Source of the DNA: G963678255 sp963678255
Lineage (GTDB): Bacteria > Cloacimonadota > Cloacimonadia > Cloacimonadales > WRIO01
Direction: 5' to 3'
Assembly (NCBI GenBank): GCA_963678255.2
Contig: CAXXTW010000002.1
Location: forward strand, 992,001-1,056,000
Length of the DNA: 64,000 nt
The position numbers and the translations under genes were made by a program. How positions within the stretch are numbered: the first letter of the stretch is position 1; the number at the start of each line of letters is the position of its first letter. The notes under the pieces are model-generated. The model made no database searches, was not told where the DNA came from, and worked only from the letters and a program-made list of their open reading frames with translations. Below, one piece after another: positions 18,523-27,654 of this stretch.

Positions 18523-19421
18523 TATTTTCCCTTTTTATTTATCATTAAAAAATAATACAATCCTGGAAATGCTGGGATTATTGAATTATAAAAAAATATG
18601 ATTAGTGAAACTGCTACTGCAATTTCAGCAGAGACTCCATAGCTCTTAAATGTGTACACAAAAGCTGTTTCTCTCACACCTAGCCCACTATAGCTAACTG
18701 GTAGAATCGTAGATAATAAAGCTATTGATACGCCCTTACAAACTACAAACCAATGAGTTCTCGACAAGGTTTCAAATAATAACCAATATTGGAAAAAGGT
18801 GAAAATCTGATGTATATATTGAGAGATCATTAAATAGGGTATTTTTTGATTGTAACACTTCCATAACAAGTTATTTCCTTGTTTCTTAAAAACCAGTGGT
18901 ACTAAAAAAGGAGAAATTGAAATAATTATTAACAAAATCATCCATAGTATCTTGTATTTTGTTGCAATAAACAAAAGACTAAGAACACCAAAAAAAAGAC
19001 TTATCCAATTTTGAAAAAACTTTTCAATTAATATTGAAAGAAAAGTTGCCTTTTTTTGATGTTGATTGATGAAAGCAATCTTACCAAATGTTCCATACCC
19101 TCCTGGAATAATTAATTTTAAATATAAACCAATAAAATGTGTCTTAATAACTTTTGACCAAGACTCATTAAACTGTGGATCTATCTTTAATACTAATGAC
19201 CAATTCCATACTTGTGAAAAAAATTTAATGATGGTTGTTATCAAAAGCAAAAAAATGATTCTAATGGGTAAATCCAACATTAATATCATAATTTTATGTA
19301 AATCTATTCTTGTATATAAATAATAAAACAATAGGCATGATAATAGGATTTTTAAAACAAATATTAGCCATTTCATTGATTCTTTATATTTCTTATAAAA
19401 TAGTTGTATCCGTTCAAACAT
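18522..19421 (-). CDS. Flippase-like / lysylphosphatidylglycerol synthase TM-region protein
   Basis: 299 aa integral membrane protein starting at the TAATG junction with the glycosyltransferase gene. About eight helices. The motifs IPGGYGTFGKIAFINQH, near the middle, and STILPVSYSGLGVRETAFV, near the C-terminus, are the hallmark of the UPF0104/AglD (LPG_synthase_TM) family. The family is often found with glycosyltransferases, so a part in moving or modifying a lipid-linked sugar is a fair inference. Confidence 0.87.
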   Translation of the reverse strand: MFERIQLFYKKYKESMKWLIFVLKILLSCLLFYYLYTRIDLHKIMILMLDLPIRIIFLLLITTIIKFFSQVWNWSLVLKIDPQFNESWSKVIKTHFIGLYLKLIIPGGYGTFGKIAFINQHQKKATFLSILIEKFFQNWISLFFGVLSLLFIATKYKILWMILLIIISISPFLVPLVFKKQGNNLLWKCYNQKIPYLMISQYIHQIFTFFQYWLLFETLSRTHWFVVCKGVSIALLSTILPVSYSGLGVRETAFVYTFKSYGVSAEIAVAVSLIIFFYNSIIPAFPGLYYFLMINKKGK

Positions 19422-20473
19422 TACTTCTTCCACTCCCAAGATTTACAATTCCCTATAATAGATTTATATAGCAAATAATATGGATATATGATTGCATAAA
19501 TCAAATAAATTATTCTAAACGGCTCTTTGTGAAGAAATATTGTTTTTAAAACTAACAAATTAATTGTTATTAAATAAAAAAAAACTAAATAAAATAATTT
19601 ATTGAAAAATAATAAGGGAAATACTAGATAAAATAATGCTACAAATACGGACAGAATTTGCCATTCGATCCGAGTCATAAAAAACTTGCCAAATCGTCTG
19701 TTATCCTGATTCTGTTGCTCCTTGACAGTTAAAGTATTTCTAGTAATGACTTTAGGACTTGGAAAATAATTGATTTGTTTTTTTCTTTTTACAAATTTAT
19801 TCAATAAAAGCTTATCATCTCCCGATTTCTCTGAAAACAAACCTTGATAACCCTGAACTTCATTGAATGCTATCCGCCTTAAAACAAGATTTCTGCCTGA
19901 ACAACTCATGGCTGAACGAAGAGATGTGGTGACTGCAAAAATAGTAGCGGTTATTAGTTGCGTAAAATGTCTAAATGACCCTGATTCTCGTTCAGGAGAA
20001 TATCCTATTAACATATCTGGCTTATGGTCAGGATTTATCCATAAATTTAATTCTTTTATATATTCAGATGAAATTTCACAATCTGCGTCGGTTAAAATTA
20101 TATAATTAAAACAAGAAAATTCTATCCCCTTTTGAAGAGCATACTTTTTACCTTGAAAGGGATAATCTGTTCTAAGAGCATGATAATTAGATCTTTGAGT
20201 TGCAAATTGTCTGATGATAGGAAATGTATTGTCTGTTGATTGATCATCTACTAAGATTACCTCAAATTCTCTTTCGTTATAGTCTATTTGCTCTAGTGAT
20301 TTTAATAATAAGGATAGATTGTTTTCTTCATTTCTGCAGGCAATAACAATTGAATATGTTTCTTGAGATCCTTTTTCAGGTTTTTTTACTAAAAACAAAC
20401 TAAAAAAAAGTAAAAGAATAAAAAAACTATAAACGATAGTTATTATAATTATTATCATAATAACTATCTTCAT
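19421..20473 (-). CDS. Membrane-anchored family 2 glycosyltransferase
   Basis: 350 aa. One N-terminal membrane helix (3-30), a GT2 catalytic domain, and three to four C-terminal helices. Motifs: SIVIACRNEENNLSLLLKSL near 42, ILVDDQSTDNT near 74, the DxD-type LTDADCEIS near 127, and QDNRRFGKF near 255 standing where QxxRW usually lies. It probably transfers a sugar from a nucleotide donor to a lipid or polysaccharide at the inner membrane. It forms a two-gene unit with the flippase-like gene. Confidence 0.9.
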   Translation of the reverse strand: MKIVIMIIIIITIVYSFFILLLFFSLFLVKKPEKGSQETYSIVIACRNEENNLSLLLKSLEQIDYNEREFEVILVDDQSTDNTFPIIRQFATQRSNYHALRTDYPFQGKKYALQKGIEFSCFNYIILTDADCEISSEYIKELNLWINPDHKPDMLIGYSPERESGSFRHFTQLITATIFAVTTSLRSAMSCSGRNLVLRRIAFNEVQGYQGLFSEKSGDDKLLLNKFVKRKKQINYFPSPKVITRNTLTVKEQQNQDNRRFGKFFMTRIEWQILSVFVALFYLVFPLLFFNKLFYLVFFYLITINLLVLKTIFLHKEPFRIIYLIYAIIYPYYLLYKSIIGNCKSWEWKK

Positions 20474-20874
20474 CTAATCCTGCTAATTGTCAATACAAAT
20501 CTCTCCATTATTAGGTAAATTTTTCCATGACCAATTTAATTGAAAAACTCGTTTCTTTTGACTATATAAAAAATGGTTTTTTAAAACTTAGATTAGTGTT
20601 ATTTTTATTGATTTAATTGATACTCTTTTGATTGCTTACTGCTTGCTTGGAGATCAAGGTTTGTATTTTGTATGATTTCTTAATTTTCTACCTGTTACAT
20701 TTATAAAGTTTAAGTCTTCAGTCACACAGAAAATATGCTTAAAAAATTAACTAATTAAGAATATACTTATGTCTAATATAATGAAACATTTGTAGTTAAC
20801 TATTTTAAAGAAAGCTATTCAAATGATTATTAAAAAAATGACTGGTATAGTCAAGATTAAACAAACAATCTGAT
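20474..20874. other. Intergenic region, nothing recognised
   Basis: 401 AT-rich bases between the upstream side of the glycosyltransferase gene and the 3' end of the BMP-type lipoprotein gene. No open frame with a ribosome site, no tRNA fold and no strong hairpin was found. Confidence 0.5.
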
Positions 20875-21855
20875 TTATCTAAAAGAAATCTTCAAATTAC
20901 TGATATCACTTTTTACTTTGTTTGACATCACCATTTCAAATGAATGAAAAGGTGCAATATCTATACCAGAATTTTCAAAAGTCCCTACATAATTTGTGAA
21001 ATCAGCTTCACCTTTATTCAAATCTTTAAGAAAACTATACATATAATTCTCAACATTAATAATTCCAGAAGTAATAGTAATATCCTGTAGTTCAGGATAA
21101 ATGTAAAAGAAATCAACTTCTTGCCCGACGATGTATTTCCCATTTTCTCGGACACCTTTATAAGCTATTTGATTCTTCTCTCCTATAGCTATAAAATATA
21201 CAATGACATTTTTCTTGGATAACTGATTGATAAGAGATAATATAAACTGATCAGAACGTTTTTCTTCTACTATTTGATCAATAAACTCAACTGATTTTTT
21301 ATTATCTGAATTAAATTGAGAAACACCTTTTTTAAACCCTTCTAACCATAGATTTCTTCTTGAGTCTGTATAATGTAAAAATGATACTTTTCCGTCTCTG
21401 GGTAATTTTATATCAGCAAAAACTGCAGCTATATATCCTGTTACACAAGCGACATTATCAATTTTATAATCTATACATTTTAAATTGTTATATTTTTCTT
21501 CCAAAGTAACACCAATAACAATGAATTGAATTTGAGGATTCTGCTTTACTGCTTTTAATAAAAACTGTGGATTATCTGGATTTATAATAAAGATAGCTTT
21601 ACGATTGAGTTTAAGTTGTTCATTTAATACGATGACAAAATCTTTACCTTTTATATCAATTTCATCTATTTTGAGATTAAGATCAAAAGTTGATTTTTCC
21701 AATCCCCGTTTTACACTGCTATTAAATCGTTTATCTTCAAAACCATCTGAATCTGATATTAAAACTAAATTAGAATGTGATGTATTTGTATCTTTTTGCA
21801 CACAAGCACTTAAAATTAAAAATATCCATACTATGGAAAAAAAGTATATTTTCAT
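20875..21855 (-). CDS. BMP family (PnrA-like) substrate-binding lipoprotein
   Basis: 326 aa. Signal peptide ending in the lipobox LSAC (Cys18). The mature part opens LVLISDSDGFEDKRFNSSVKRGL, corresponding to the GxxDxSFNxxxxxG motif of basic membrane proteins, and later has VACVTGYIAAVFA and KVSFLHYTDSRRNLWLEGFK, typical of this nucleoside-binding fold. No ABC transporter permease or ATPase gene is nearby, so it may bind a ligand for sensing or work with distant components. GGAGG lies right before the ATG. Confidence 0.8.
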   Translation of the reverse strand: MKIYFFSIVWIFLILSACVQKDTNTSHSNLVLISDSDGFEDKRFNSSVKRGLEKSTFDLNLKIDEIDIKGKDFVIVLNEQLKLNRKAIFIINPDNPQFLLKAVKQNPQIQFIVIGVTLEEKYNNLKCIDYKIDNVACVTGYIAAVFADIKLPRDGKVSFLHYTDSRRNLWLEGFKKGVSQFNSDNKKSVEFIDQIVEEKRSDQFILSLINQLSKKNVIVYFIAIGEKNQIAYKGVRENGKYIVGQEVDFFYIYPELQDITITSGIINVENYMYSFLKDLNKGEADFTNYVGTFENSGIDIAPFHSFEMVMSNKVKSDISNLKISFR

Positions 21856-21975
21856 TCATCCTCCAAATATAAACAACATAGTCATTTTACATTAATAGTC
21901 AAGTTTATTTTTGTTTTTCTTTAATTGACAAATTCCTTTCAGACGATAATTATGGCATAGTGAGGTGCTAGTAAA

Positions 21976-23454
21976 ATGGAATATAAATATTTAAAAAAAT
22001 GGTGTTATGAAAATAACAATCAAAAACTGTCTTTTAAAACTATGTACAAAAAACAAGATCAATATTTCATCCAGTTCAAAAATAACAAAAAAACTCTACA
22101 AATTAACCTTTCTTCAAAAGACTGTTATCTGTTTTTTACTGAAATAACCAACACTTTTGACACTTCTTCTCATGAAATGACCATGCTGAATACTCACCTT
22201 TCTCACTCAAACCTGAATACTATCAATATTGATGATAATGATCGCATTATCTACCTTCAGTTTGAAAAATTTAATATCTATAACCAAATAGAACAATATA
22301 CCCTAATTTTTGAACTCATTTCTAAATTTCAAAACATAATCCTGACTAAAAAAACTGAAGACAATTCTATTATTATTGATTGCTTAAAAAAAATTAGCTA
22401 TAGTGAAAATACCACCAGACAAATTCTGCCTGGATTAAATTATGAAAAACCTTCCACTCAATATAAACCGTATAATACTGAACTTTCTTATCCTCTCTTT
22501 TTAAACAATGATGGTCTAATTAATTCTACTCAAAAAAACTATGAATTAAACAATATGAATGAATTATTCAATCTTCTTTATTATCAAATTGAAGTAACTA
22601 AAGAAAAAAACAGATTAAAAAATCAAGTGATAAAAAAAATTGAAAATCATATAAAAAAGAAAACCGATAAAATTTGCAAACTTGAACTGGAACTAACTTC
22701 TGACCTAGATGCTCAGGAATTTAAAAAAAAGGGAGATCTACTGCTGGCGAATTATCATCTGGGTAAACAAGGAATGAATGAAATAAAAGTTCTTGATTTC
22801 TTTACTGAAAGCTCTGAGGAAACTACCATTAGTTTAGATCAATCTATCAGCTGGCAACATAATATTGACCGTTATTTTAAAAAATACAGGAAATCTATAA
22901 ATGGTAAAGAAAAAATTGAAAACCAGATAAATCTTACCAAAAAAGAAATTATCCTACTTAATTCAAAAATTAACCAAATAAATAGTCTTGAAGATTTTAA
23001 CGAAATATCTGATCTGGTTAAATCAGAAAAAGACTTTGATAAACAAGAAAAAGCCAAAGCCTTTAGAAGATTAATTATCAATGAAAATTGGGAGATCTGG
23101 ATTGGACGATCTTCAACCGAAAATGATTTGCTTACCTGCAAATCATCCCAACCAAATGATTGGTGGTTTCACACCAGAGTCTTTCAGGGAACTCATGTTG
23201 TTTTAAGAAACTTTAAAAAAATAGAACCTGCAGAAGACTTATTAATGCTATGCTGTCGTCTAGCTGCTTATTACAGTCGAGCTAAAAATTCTTCGAATGT
23301 TCCAGTTGATTATACTCAAATACGATATGTACGTAAACCCAGAGGATCTGCTCCAGGTTATGTAACCTATACGAATCAAAAAACCATTTTTGTTGAGCCA
23401 ATTTCCTTTAGGGATGCTGGTTTAATGGTTGCAAATAAATTATTAAAGGTTTAA
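21976..23454 (+). CDS. rqcH: NFACT family protein RqcH-like (ribosome quality control)
   Basis: 492 aa, somewhat shorter than typical RqcH (about 550-580). NFACT-N lies at residues 1-150, a coiled-coil middle at about 200-370 (KNRLKNQVIKKIENHIKKK), and a C-terminal NFACT-R domain with WIGRSSTENDLLTCK, DWWFHTRVFQGTHVVLR and PRGSAPGYVTYTNQKTIFVE. RqcH binds stalled 60S/50S-peptidyl-tRNA and recruits tRNA-Ala to add C-terminal alanine tails. The following gene begins 1 nt after its stop. Confidence 0.88.
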   Translation: MEYKYLKKWCYENNNQKLSFKTMYKKQDQYFIQFKNNKKTLQINLSSKDCYLFFTEITNTFDTSSHEMTMLNTHLSHSNLNTINIDDNDRIIYLQFEKFNIYNQIEQYTLIFELISKFQNIILTKKTEDNSIIIDCLKKISYSENTTRQILPGLNYEKPSTQYKPYNTELSYPLFLNNDGLINSTQKNYELNNMNELFNLLYYQIEVTKEKNRLKNQVIKKIENHIKKKTDKICKLELELTSDLDAQEFKKKGDLLLANYHLGKQGMNEIKVLDFFTESSEETTISLDQSISWQHNIDRYFKKYRKSINGKEKIENQINLTKKEIILLNSKINQINSLEDFNEISDLVKSEKDFDKQEKAKAFRRLIINENWEIWIGRSSTENDLLTCKSSQPNDWWFHTRVFQGTHVVLRNFKKIEPAEDLLMLCCRLAAYYSRAKNSSNVPVDYTQIRYVRKPRGSAPGYVTYTNQKTIFVEPISFRDAGLMVANKLLKV

Positions 23455-23455
23455 T

Positions 23456-24046
23456 ATGAATCCTATATTTTATTCTTATATCATTCTTCCGCTAATTATC
23501 ATTATTGCCAGAATTATGGATGTTAGTCTAGGAACTCTACGTATTATTCTCATCTCAAAAGGATTAAAAAAAGTTGCTCCTCTGATTGGCTTTTTCGAAG
23601 TATTCATCTGGATTGTTGTTGTCAAACAAATTCTTACTGACATTCAAAACCCCATAACTTATTTTGCTTATGCTTTTGGTTATGCTCTTGGCACTTACAT
23701 TGGTATTTGGATCGAAGATAAATTATCTCTGGGTAATGTAATGATACGTTTTGTGATTAAAGATCATGCACAAGTTCTGACAGAAACTCTTCGTTCAAAA
23801 AACTATGGCGTCACGACTGTTGATGCACAGGGAAAAGATGGTTTGGTAAAAATTGTTTTTACTATTATCAACAGAAAAGATTTAATCCAAACAATTAAAA
23901 TTATTGAGAATATAAATCCAAATGCCTTTTATACCATTGAAGATATTCAATCGGTTAATAGCGGTTTTTTTTATATGCCTCTCACAAAACAATCAGGAAG
24001 AGATAAAATCAGATCTATGTTTCTAACAACTAAAAAAAGCAAGTAA
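23456..24046 (+). CDS. DUF2179 (UPF0316) membrane protein
   Basis: 196 aa. Three N-terminal membrane helices (RIMDVSLGTLRIILISKG, FFEVFIWIVVVKQIL, AYAFGYALGTYIGIWIEDK) are followed by a soluble C-terminal DUF2179 domain (VLTETLRSKNYGVTTVDAQG ... YTIEDIQSV). Function of the family is unknown. It is cotranscribed with rqcH. Confidence 0.85.
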   Translation: MNPIFYSYIILPLIIIIARIMDVSLGTLRIILISKGLKKVAPLIGFFEVFIWIVVVKQILTDIQNPITYFAYAFGYALGTYIGIWIEDKLSLGNVMIRFVIKDHAQVLTETLRSKNYGVTTVDAQGKDGLVKIVFTIINRKDLIQTIKIIENINPNAFYTIEDIQSVNSGFFYMPLTKQSGRDKIRSMFLTTKKSK

Positions 24047-24061
24047 CCTTTAAATAAATAT

Positions 24062-25066
24062 TTATTCTAATATCTTTTCCAAAACCATTTTCACACTCAC
24101 TGCTTTCATGCATTCACAAACACTTGGATTGGGGCATTTAAAACACTTTCCAGCTTTAACCACAACTTTTGCATTTATTCCTACAGGAGCCCATCTACCT
24201 GGATGAATTGGTCTTTTAGGCACAAATATTCCTATGGCTTTAATACCAAAAGCTGAGGCAATATGCAAAACCCCTGTACTTGCTGAAACTAATGCTTCTG
24301 ATTGACTGATTAAATTAATAAGCTCTTCTAATGTTAATAATCCACAAGTATTGATGACGTTGTCTCTACGAATAGTTTGAAAAACCTTTTCACCTTCTTC
24401 TTTGGTTCCTGTTATAATGATTTGATAATCCTTTTTATGCAAAACATCAATTAACTCTTGAAACTTTTTTAAAGACCATTCTCGTGCACTTCCTTTTGAT
24501 TTCGGATGAATAATTATAGTTCTTTTACTCTGATTGATAATGCTTTGAACTTTTTCACAAACATTATGTTCTTTTTTAAAACCATAATAGTTAGGAATCA
24601 CCTCTAAATTAGGTATACTAATTTTGAATGGTTTTAATAAAAGACTATTAAGCTGGCTTTCATGATATTGTGAATTTTTCCTGTTTAGTGGTATCAAAAT
24701 GTTGCAATAAAGCCAATGAAAAAGCCTGTGAGATGTTCCAATTCGATTAACAATCTTCGCTTTAAAAGCAAGTCTGGAGATTCTTTTATTAGGGAAAACA
24801 TGAATAATGGTATCATAAGTATCCAATTGATATTTATTTATGATTTCTTTATCTGTTAATCCAGAAAACTCATCATAATCAATCAAAATATCTAAATGAG
24901 TACATTGAGAAATAATGGGTAATGTATATTTTTTCCCGAGGAAGGCAATCTTGCAATTTGGAAATCTTTCTTTCAATAATCCTGCTATTGGTAAGGTCAA
25001 AACCACGTCACCGATATTATCTGTTCTGGATATTATGATTCTGGATACCTTGTTGATAATCTTCAT
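24062..25066 (-). CDS. Glycosyltransferase family 9 (heptosyltransferase-like)
   Basis: 334 aa. N-terminal IISRTDNIGDVVLTLPIAGLL is the GT9 signature, and the C-terminal domain has IHPKSKGSAREWS and ASTGVLHIASAFGIKAIGIF. A terminal cysteine cluster KCFKCPNPSVCECM occurs in many GT9 enzymes. Transfers a heptose-like sugar to the inner core of lipopolysaccharide at the cytoplasmic face. Convergent with the DUF2179 gene. Confidence 0.9.
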   Translation of the reverse strand: MKIINKVSRIIISRTDNIGDVVLTLPIAGLLKERFPNCKIAFLGKKYTLPIISQCTHLDILIDYDEFSGLTDKEIINKYQLDTYDTIIHVFPNKRISRLAFKAKIVNRIGTSHRLFHWLYCNILIPLNRKNSQYHESQLNSLLLKPFKISIPNLEVIPNYYGFKKEHNVCEKVQSIINQSKRTIIIHPKSKGSAREWSLKKFQELIDVLHKKDYQIIITGTKEEGEKVFQTIRRDNVINTCGLLTLEELINLISQSEALVSASTGVLHIASAFGIKAIGIFVPKRPIHPGRWAPVGINAKVVVKAGKCFKCPNPSVCECMKAVSVKMVLEKILE

Positions 25067-25144
25067 ATTCTTCTCCTAAAGAAAAAATAAGGTCTGCATT
25101 ACACTTGTCAAGTAGTTCTTCAGTTAAGCAAAAAAAAAGTAATG

Positions 25145-25174
25145 TTAACCAAATCTTCATAAAACGCTTATACT
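25145..25174 (+). promoter_or_regulatory. Possible sigma-70 promoter of first porin gene
   Basis: TATACT at 25169-25174 with a weak TTAACC at 25145-25150 (18-nt spacer). This is weaker than the promoters of the next two porins. Confidence 0.4.
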
Positions 25175-25232
25175 AAAATTAACAACTGTGGTATAGATTC
25201 AGAGTAAATAAAAAAAAATTGTGGAGGAATTT

Positions 25233-26300
25233 ATGAGAAAAATCATGTTAATCTTAGGATTATTAAGCATGTCTGCCTATTACTTATTTGCAGAAGCTGA
25301 TATCAAACCTTATGGTAGTGCTAGATTGGGGTATTGGTACGAAAACCTAAACAAAGATATGACAGGCTATGACAAAACAGACATGGATTTAAACTATATG
25401 CTTCAAACAAATAGTCGTTTTGGTGTTAATTTTAAAAATGATAACTTAACTGCAAAAGTAGAATTAGGCTCAAAAGATCCTCTAAATCTCAGATTATTAT
25501 GGGCAAAATTTAAATTCACTGGCTACAGCGTATTGATCGGTCAGGATAATGATGGAACAAACGAATATTCTGCTCAAGTATATGGTGAAGATTTAAATCT
25601 TATTGGGTATGGTGCAGTGGATGGAGGTCGTAATCCAATGGTAAAAATGGAATTGGACAATGGTTTTTACTTTTCTTTAATTAAACTTTATACTGATAAA
25701 GACCCAGCATCTGTTTCAGATACAAAAAAAATGGACATCTTATTCCCAAAATTAAACCTTGGTTATAAAATAAAAATGGATAATCTTTACTTTCATCCAA
25801 CCTTTGTTTACCAATCCTATTCTTATGATAAAGATGCTACAACGGTTATTGATGGTTCTGTAAACTCATGGTTAGTTGCTTGTACTGCTCAAATGAATTT
25901 AGATCCTTTAACCATCCGTGCTCATGTAAACTATGGCATTAATACTGGCAATATGGGCTACAAGGGGCCAAGTAATAAAGCTAAATGGGATAGTGAAAAG
26001 AATGAAACCATTGATACAACTACAATGGGTGGTTTTGGTGAAATAGCTTTCAAAATGAATGATACAATGACATTTGATTCTGGAGTTGGTTTTGCTTCTT
26101 CTGCAAATGATACATTTGTTGATGCCAACAATAAAAAGATTTCTGATTCTCAAATGAGTGCTTATGCGCAAATGAAAATAAAAATGAGTAAATTACAACT
26201 AATACCTGAAATTGGTATTGTTGATAATATGAAAAAAACTGATGATACTAAAGAAGGTTCAAAGTTATATTTTGGAACTCAGTTAAGAATGGATTTCTAA
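25233..26300 (+). CDS. Outer-membrane beta-barrel porin-like protein, paralogue 1
   Basis: 355 aa from the ATG at 25233, with GGAGG 5 nt before it. Signal peptide MRKIMLILGLLSMSAYYLFAEA. The mature protein alternates polar and aromatic residues as beta-barrels do (DIKPYGSARLGYWYENL, DLNYMLQTNSRFGVNF) and ends in LYFGTQLRMDF, a terminal Phe suited to BAM insertion. It is clearly homologous along its whole length to the next gene. Confidence 0.88.
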   Translation: MRKIMLILGLLSMSAYYLFAEADIKPYGSARLGYWYENLNKDMTGYDKTDMDLNYMLQTNSRFGVNFKNDNLTAKVELGSKDPLNLRLLWAKFKFTGYSVLIGQDNDGTNEYSAQVYGEDLNLIGYGAVDGGRNPMVKMELDNGFYFSLIKLYTDKDPASVSDTKKMDILFPKLNLGYKIKMDNLYFHPTFVYQSYSYDKDATTVIDGSVNSWLVACTAQMNLDPLTIRAHVNYGINTGNMGYKGPSNKAKWDSEKNETIDTTTMGGFGEIAFKMNDTMTFDSGVGFASSANDTFVDANNKKISDSQMSAYAQMKIKMSKLQLIPEIGIVDNMKKTDDTKEGSKLYFGTQLRMDF

Positions 26301-26333
26301 AAAAAGAACTTTTGAATAACAAACCTCTAAAAT

Positions 26334-26369
26334 GGAATTACCTCTTAACTGAGGTAATTTCATTTTTTT
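26334..26369 (+). terminator. Intrinsic terminator after porin 1
   Basis: An 11-bp stem (GGAATTACCTC 26334-26344 / GAGGTAATTTC 26351-26361, two G-T pairs) with a 6-nt loop, then ATTTTTTTC. The next gene's -35 box begins 2 nt later. Confidence 0.92.
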
Positions 26370-26370
26370 C

Positions 26371-26399
26371 TTGACATCCTTTTTACTATATATTATATT
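26371..26399 (+). promoter_or_regulatory. Sigma-70-type promoter of porin 2
   Basis: TTGACA at 26371-26376 and TATATT at 26394-26399, spacer exactly 17 nt. The same pair and spacing recur before the third porin. Confidence 0.85.
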
Positions 26400-26431
26400 T
26401 TTAATATAAAATTAAGTGTGGGAGGTTTGTT

Positions 26432-27520
26432 ATGAAAAAAATCATTATTGGGGTGATATTAATGACTTCGTTAATATCAATGATTTATGCTCAAGTGGAT
26501 ATTAAGCCATATGGTAGTGCTCGCGTAGGTTATTGGTATGAGAGTCTCAGCAAAGAAATGACATCTTATCAAAAAGAAGACATGGATTTAAACTACATGC
26601 TTCAATCAAACAGTCGTTTTGGAGTTAATTTTAAAAATGATAAATTAACGGCTAAAGTTGAATATGGCACGGGTGTCAATTTAAGATTATTGTGGGTAAA
26701 GCAAGATATGGGGAGCTATAGTGTTTTAATTGGACAAGATTACGATGGTACAAGTGAATACTCTGCTCAGGTTTACAGTACTGATAAAGGTCTTATAGAA
26801 TTTGGTGCTGTAGATGGAGGACGTAACCCTCAAATTAAACTTGAAATGAAAAATGGTTTTTATGTTTCACTAATAAAACCTAATACCCTTACAAATCCAG
26901 CTGGATATGATAACAAAGCTATTGACTTGCTCATTCCAAAAATTAACTTAGGTTTCAAGTATAAATATTATAATTTTTATTCACACCCTACTTTAGTATT
27001 CCAGACTTACTCCTTTGACAAAAACTTCCCTTATATGTATGCAGGAACAGATTCTGCAAAAACTGGTATTAACGAAAGTGTCAATTCATGGTTATTTGCT
27101 TATACTGGACAAATAAATATTGATGATTTGATGATTAGAGGACATGTTAATTATGGGAGTAACACTGGTTATATGGGTTATAATGGACCTAGTAATTCAG
27201 GTTATTGGGATGCAACTAGACACGAAATTACAAACACAACTACAATGGGGGGATTTTTTGAATTTGGTTATAAATTGAATAGTCAAGTAAATATCAATAC
27301 TGGTGTTGGATATGAAGCCTCTTCCAACGACAAATACTTAAATAACAATAACAAAAAAGTATCTGATGAACAAATGAGTGCTTATGCGCAAATAAAATTC
27401 CAAGTTAACAAATTTATGATTATCCCTGAAATTGGATTGTTAGATTATATGAATAGCATTTCTGGAGAAAAACAAGGATCACTTATGTACTTCGGAACAC
27501 AACTTAGAATGGACTTTTAA
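26432..27520 (+). CDS. Outer-membrane beta-barrel porin-like protein, paralogue 2
   Basis: 362 aa, signal peptide MKKIIIGVILMTSLISMIYA. Near-identical blocks to paralogue 1 (DIKPYGSARVGYWYESL, MDLNYMLQSNSRFGVNFKND, the shared end YFGTQLRMDF) show a tandem duplication. Differences cluster in the middle and probably mark loops. GGAGG lies before the ATG. It has its own promoter and terminator, so the copies can be expressed separately. Confidence 0.88.
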   Translation: MKKIIIGVILMTSLISMIYAQVDIKPYGSARVGYWYESLSKEMTSYQKEDMDLNYMLQSNSRFGVNFKNDKLTAKVEYGTGVNLRLLWVKQDMGSYSVLIGQDYDGTSEYSAQVYSTDKGLIEFGAVDGGRNPQIKLEMKNGFYVSLIKPNTLTNPAGYDNKAIDLLIPKINLGFKYKYYNFYSHPTLVFQTYSFDKNFPYMYAGTDSAKTGINESVNSWLFAYTGQINIDDLMIRGHVNYGSNTGYMGYNGPSNSGYWDATRHEITNTTTMGGFFEFGYKLNSQVNINTGVGYEASSNDKYLNNNNKKVSDEQMSAYAQIKFQVNKFMIIPEIGLLDYMNSISGEKQGSLMYFGTQLRMDF

Positions 27521-27540
27521 TTAGAGCATAAACTTGTTAT

Positions 27541-27575
27541 AAAATACCTTAGGGAAACTTAAGGTATTTTTTTTT
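27541..27575 (+). terminator. Intrinsic terminator after porin 2
   Basis: An 11-bp perfect stem AAAATACCTTA / TAAGGTATTTT (27541-27551 and 27560-27570) with an 8-nt loop, then a T-run. Confidence 0.92.
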
Positions 27576-27595
27576 GCTATAAATAAAAAAAAGGT

Positions 27596-27624
27596 TTGAC
27601 AGCAAATTAAATATACTTTATATT
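27596..27624 (+). promoter_or_regulatory. Sigma-70-type promoter of porin 3
   Basis: TTGACA at 27596-27601 and TATATT at 27619-27624, 17-nt spacer, the same as the promoter of porin 2. Confidence 0.85.
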
Positions 27625-27654
27625 TTTCCAAATAAGAAATTATGGAGGTTTGTT

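Noticed and set aside
20489..20494. TTGACA on the minus strand just before the glycosyltransferase gene
   Set aside because: A -10 box at proper distance would fall at or inside the start codon; no matching hexamer was seen.
21952..21968. Sigma-54-like box TGGCATAGTGAGGTGCT before rqcH
   Set aside because: GG and GC are one base too far apart for a -24/-12 promoter.
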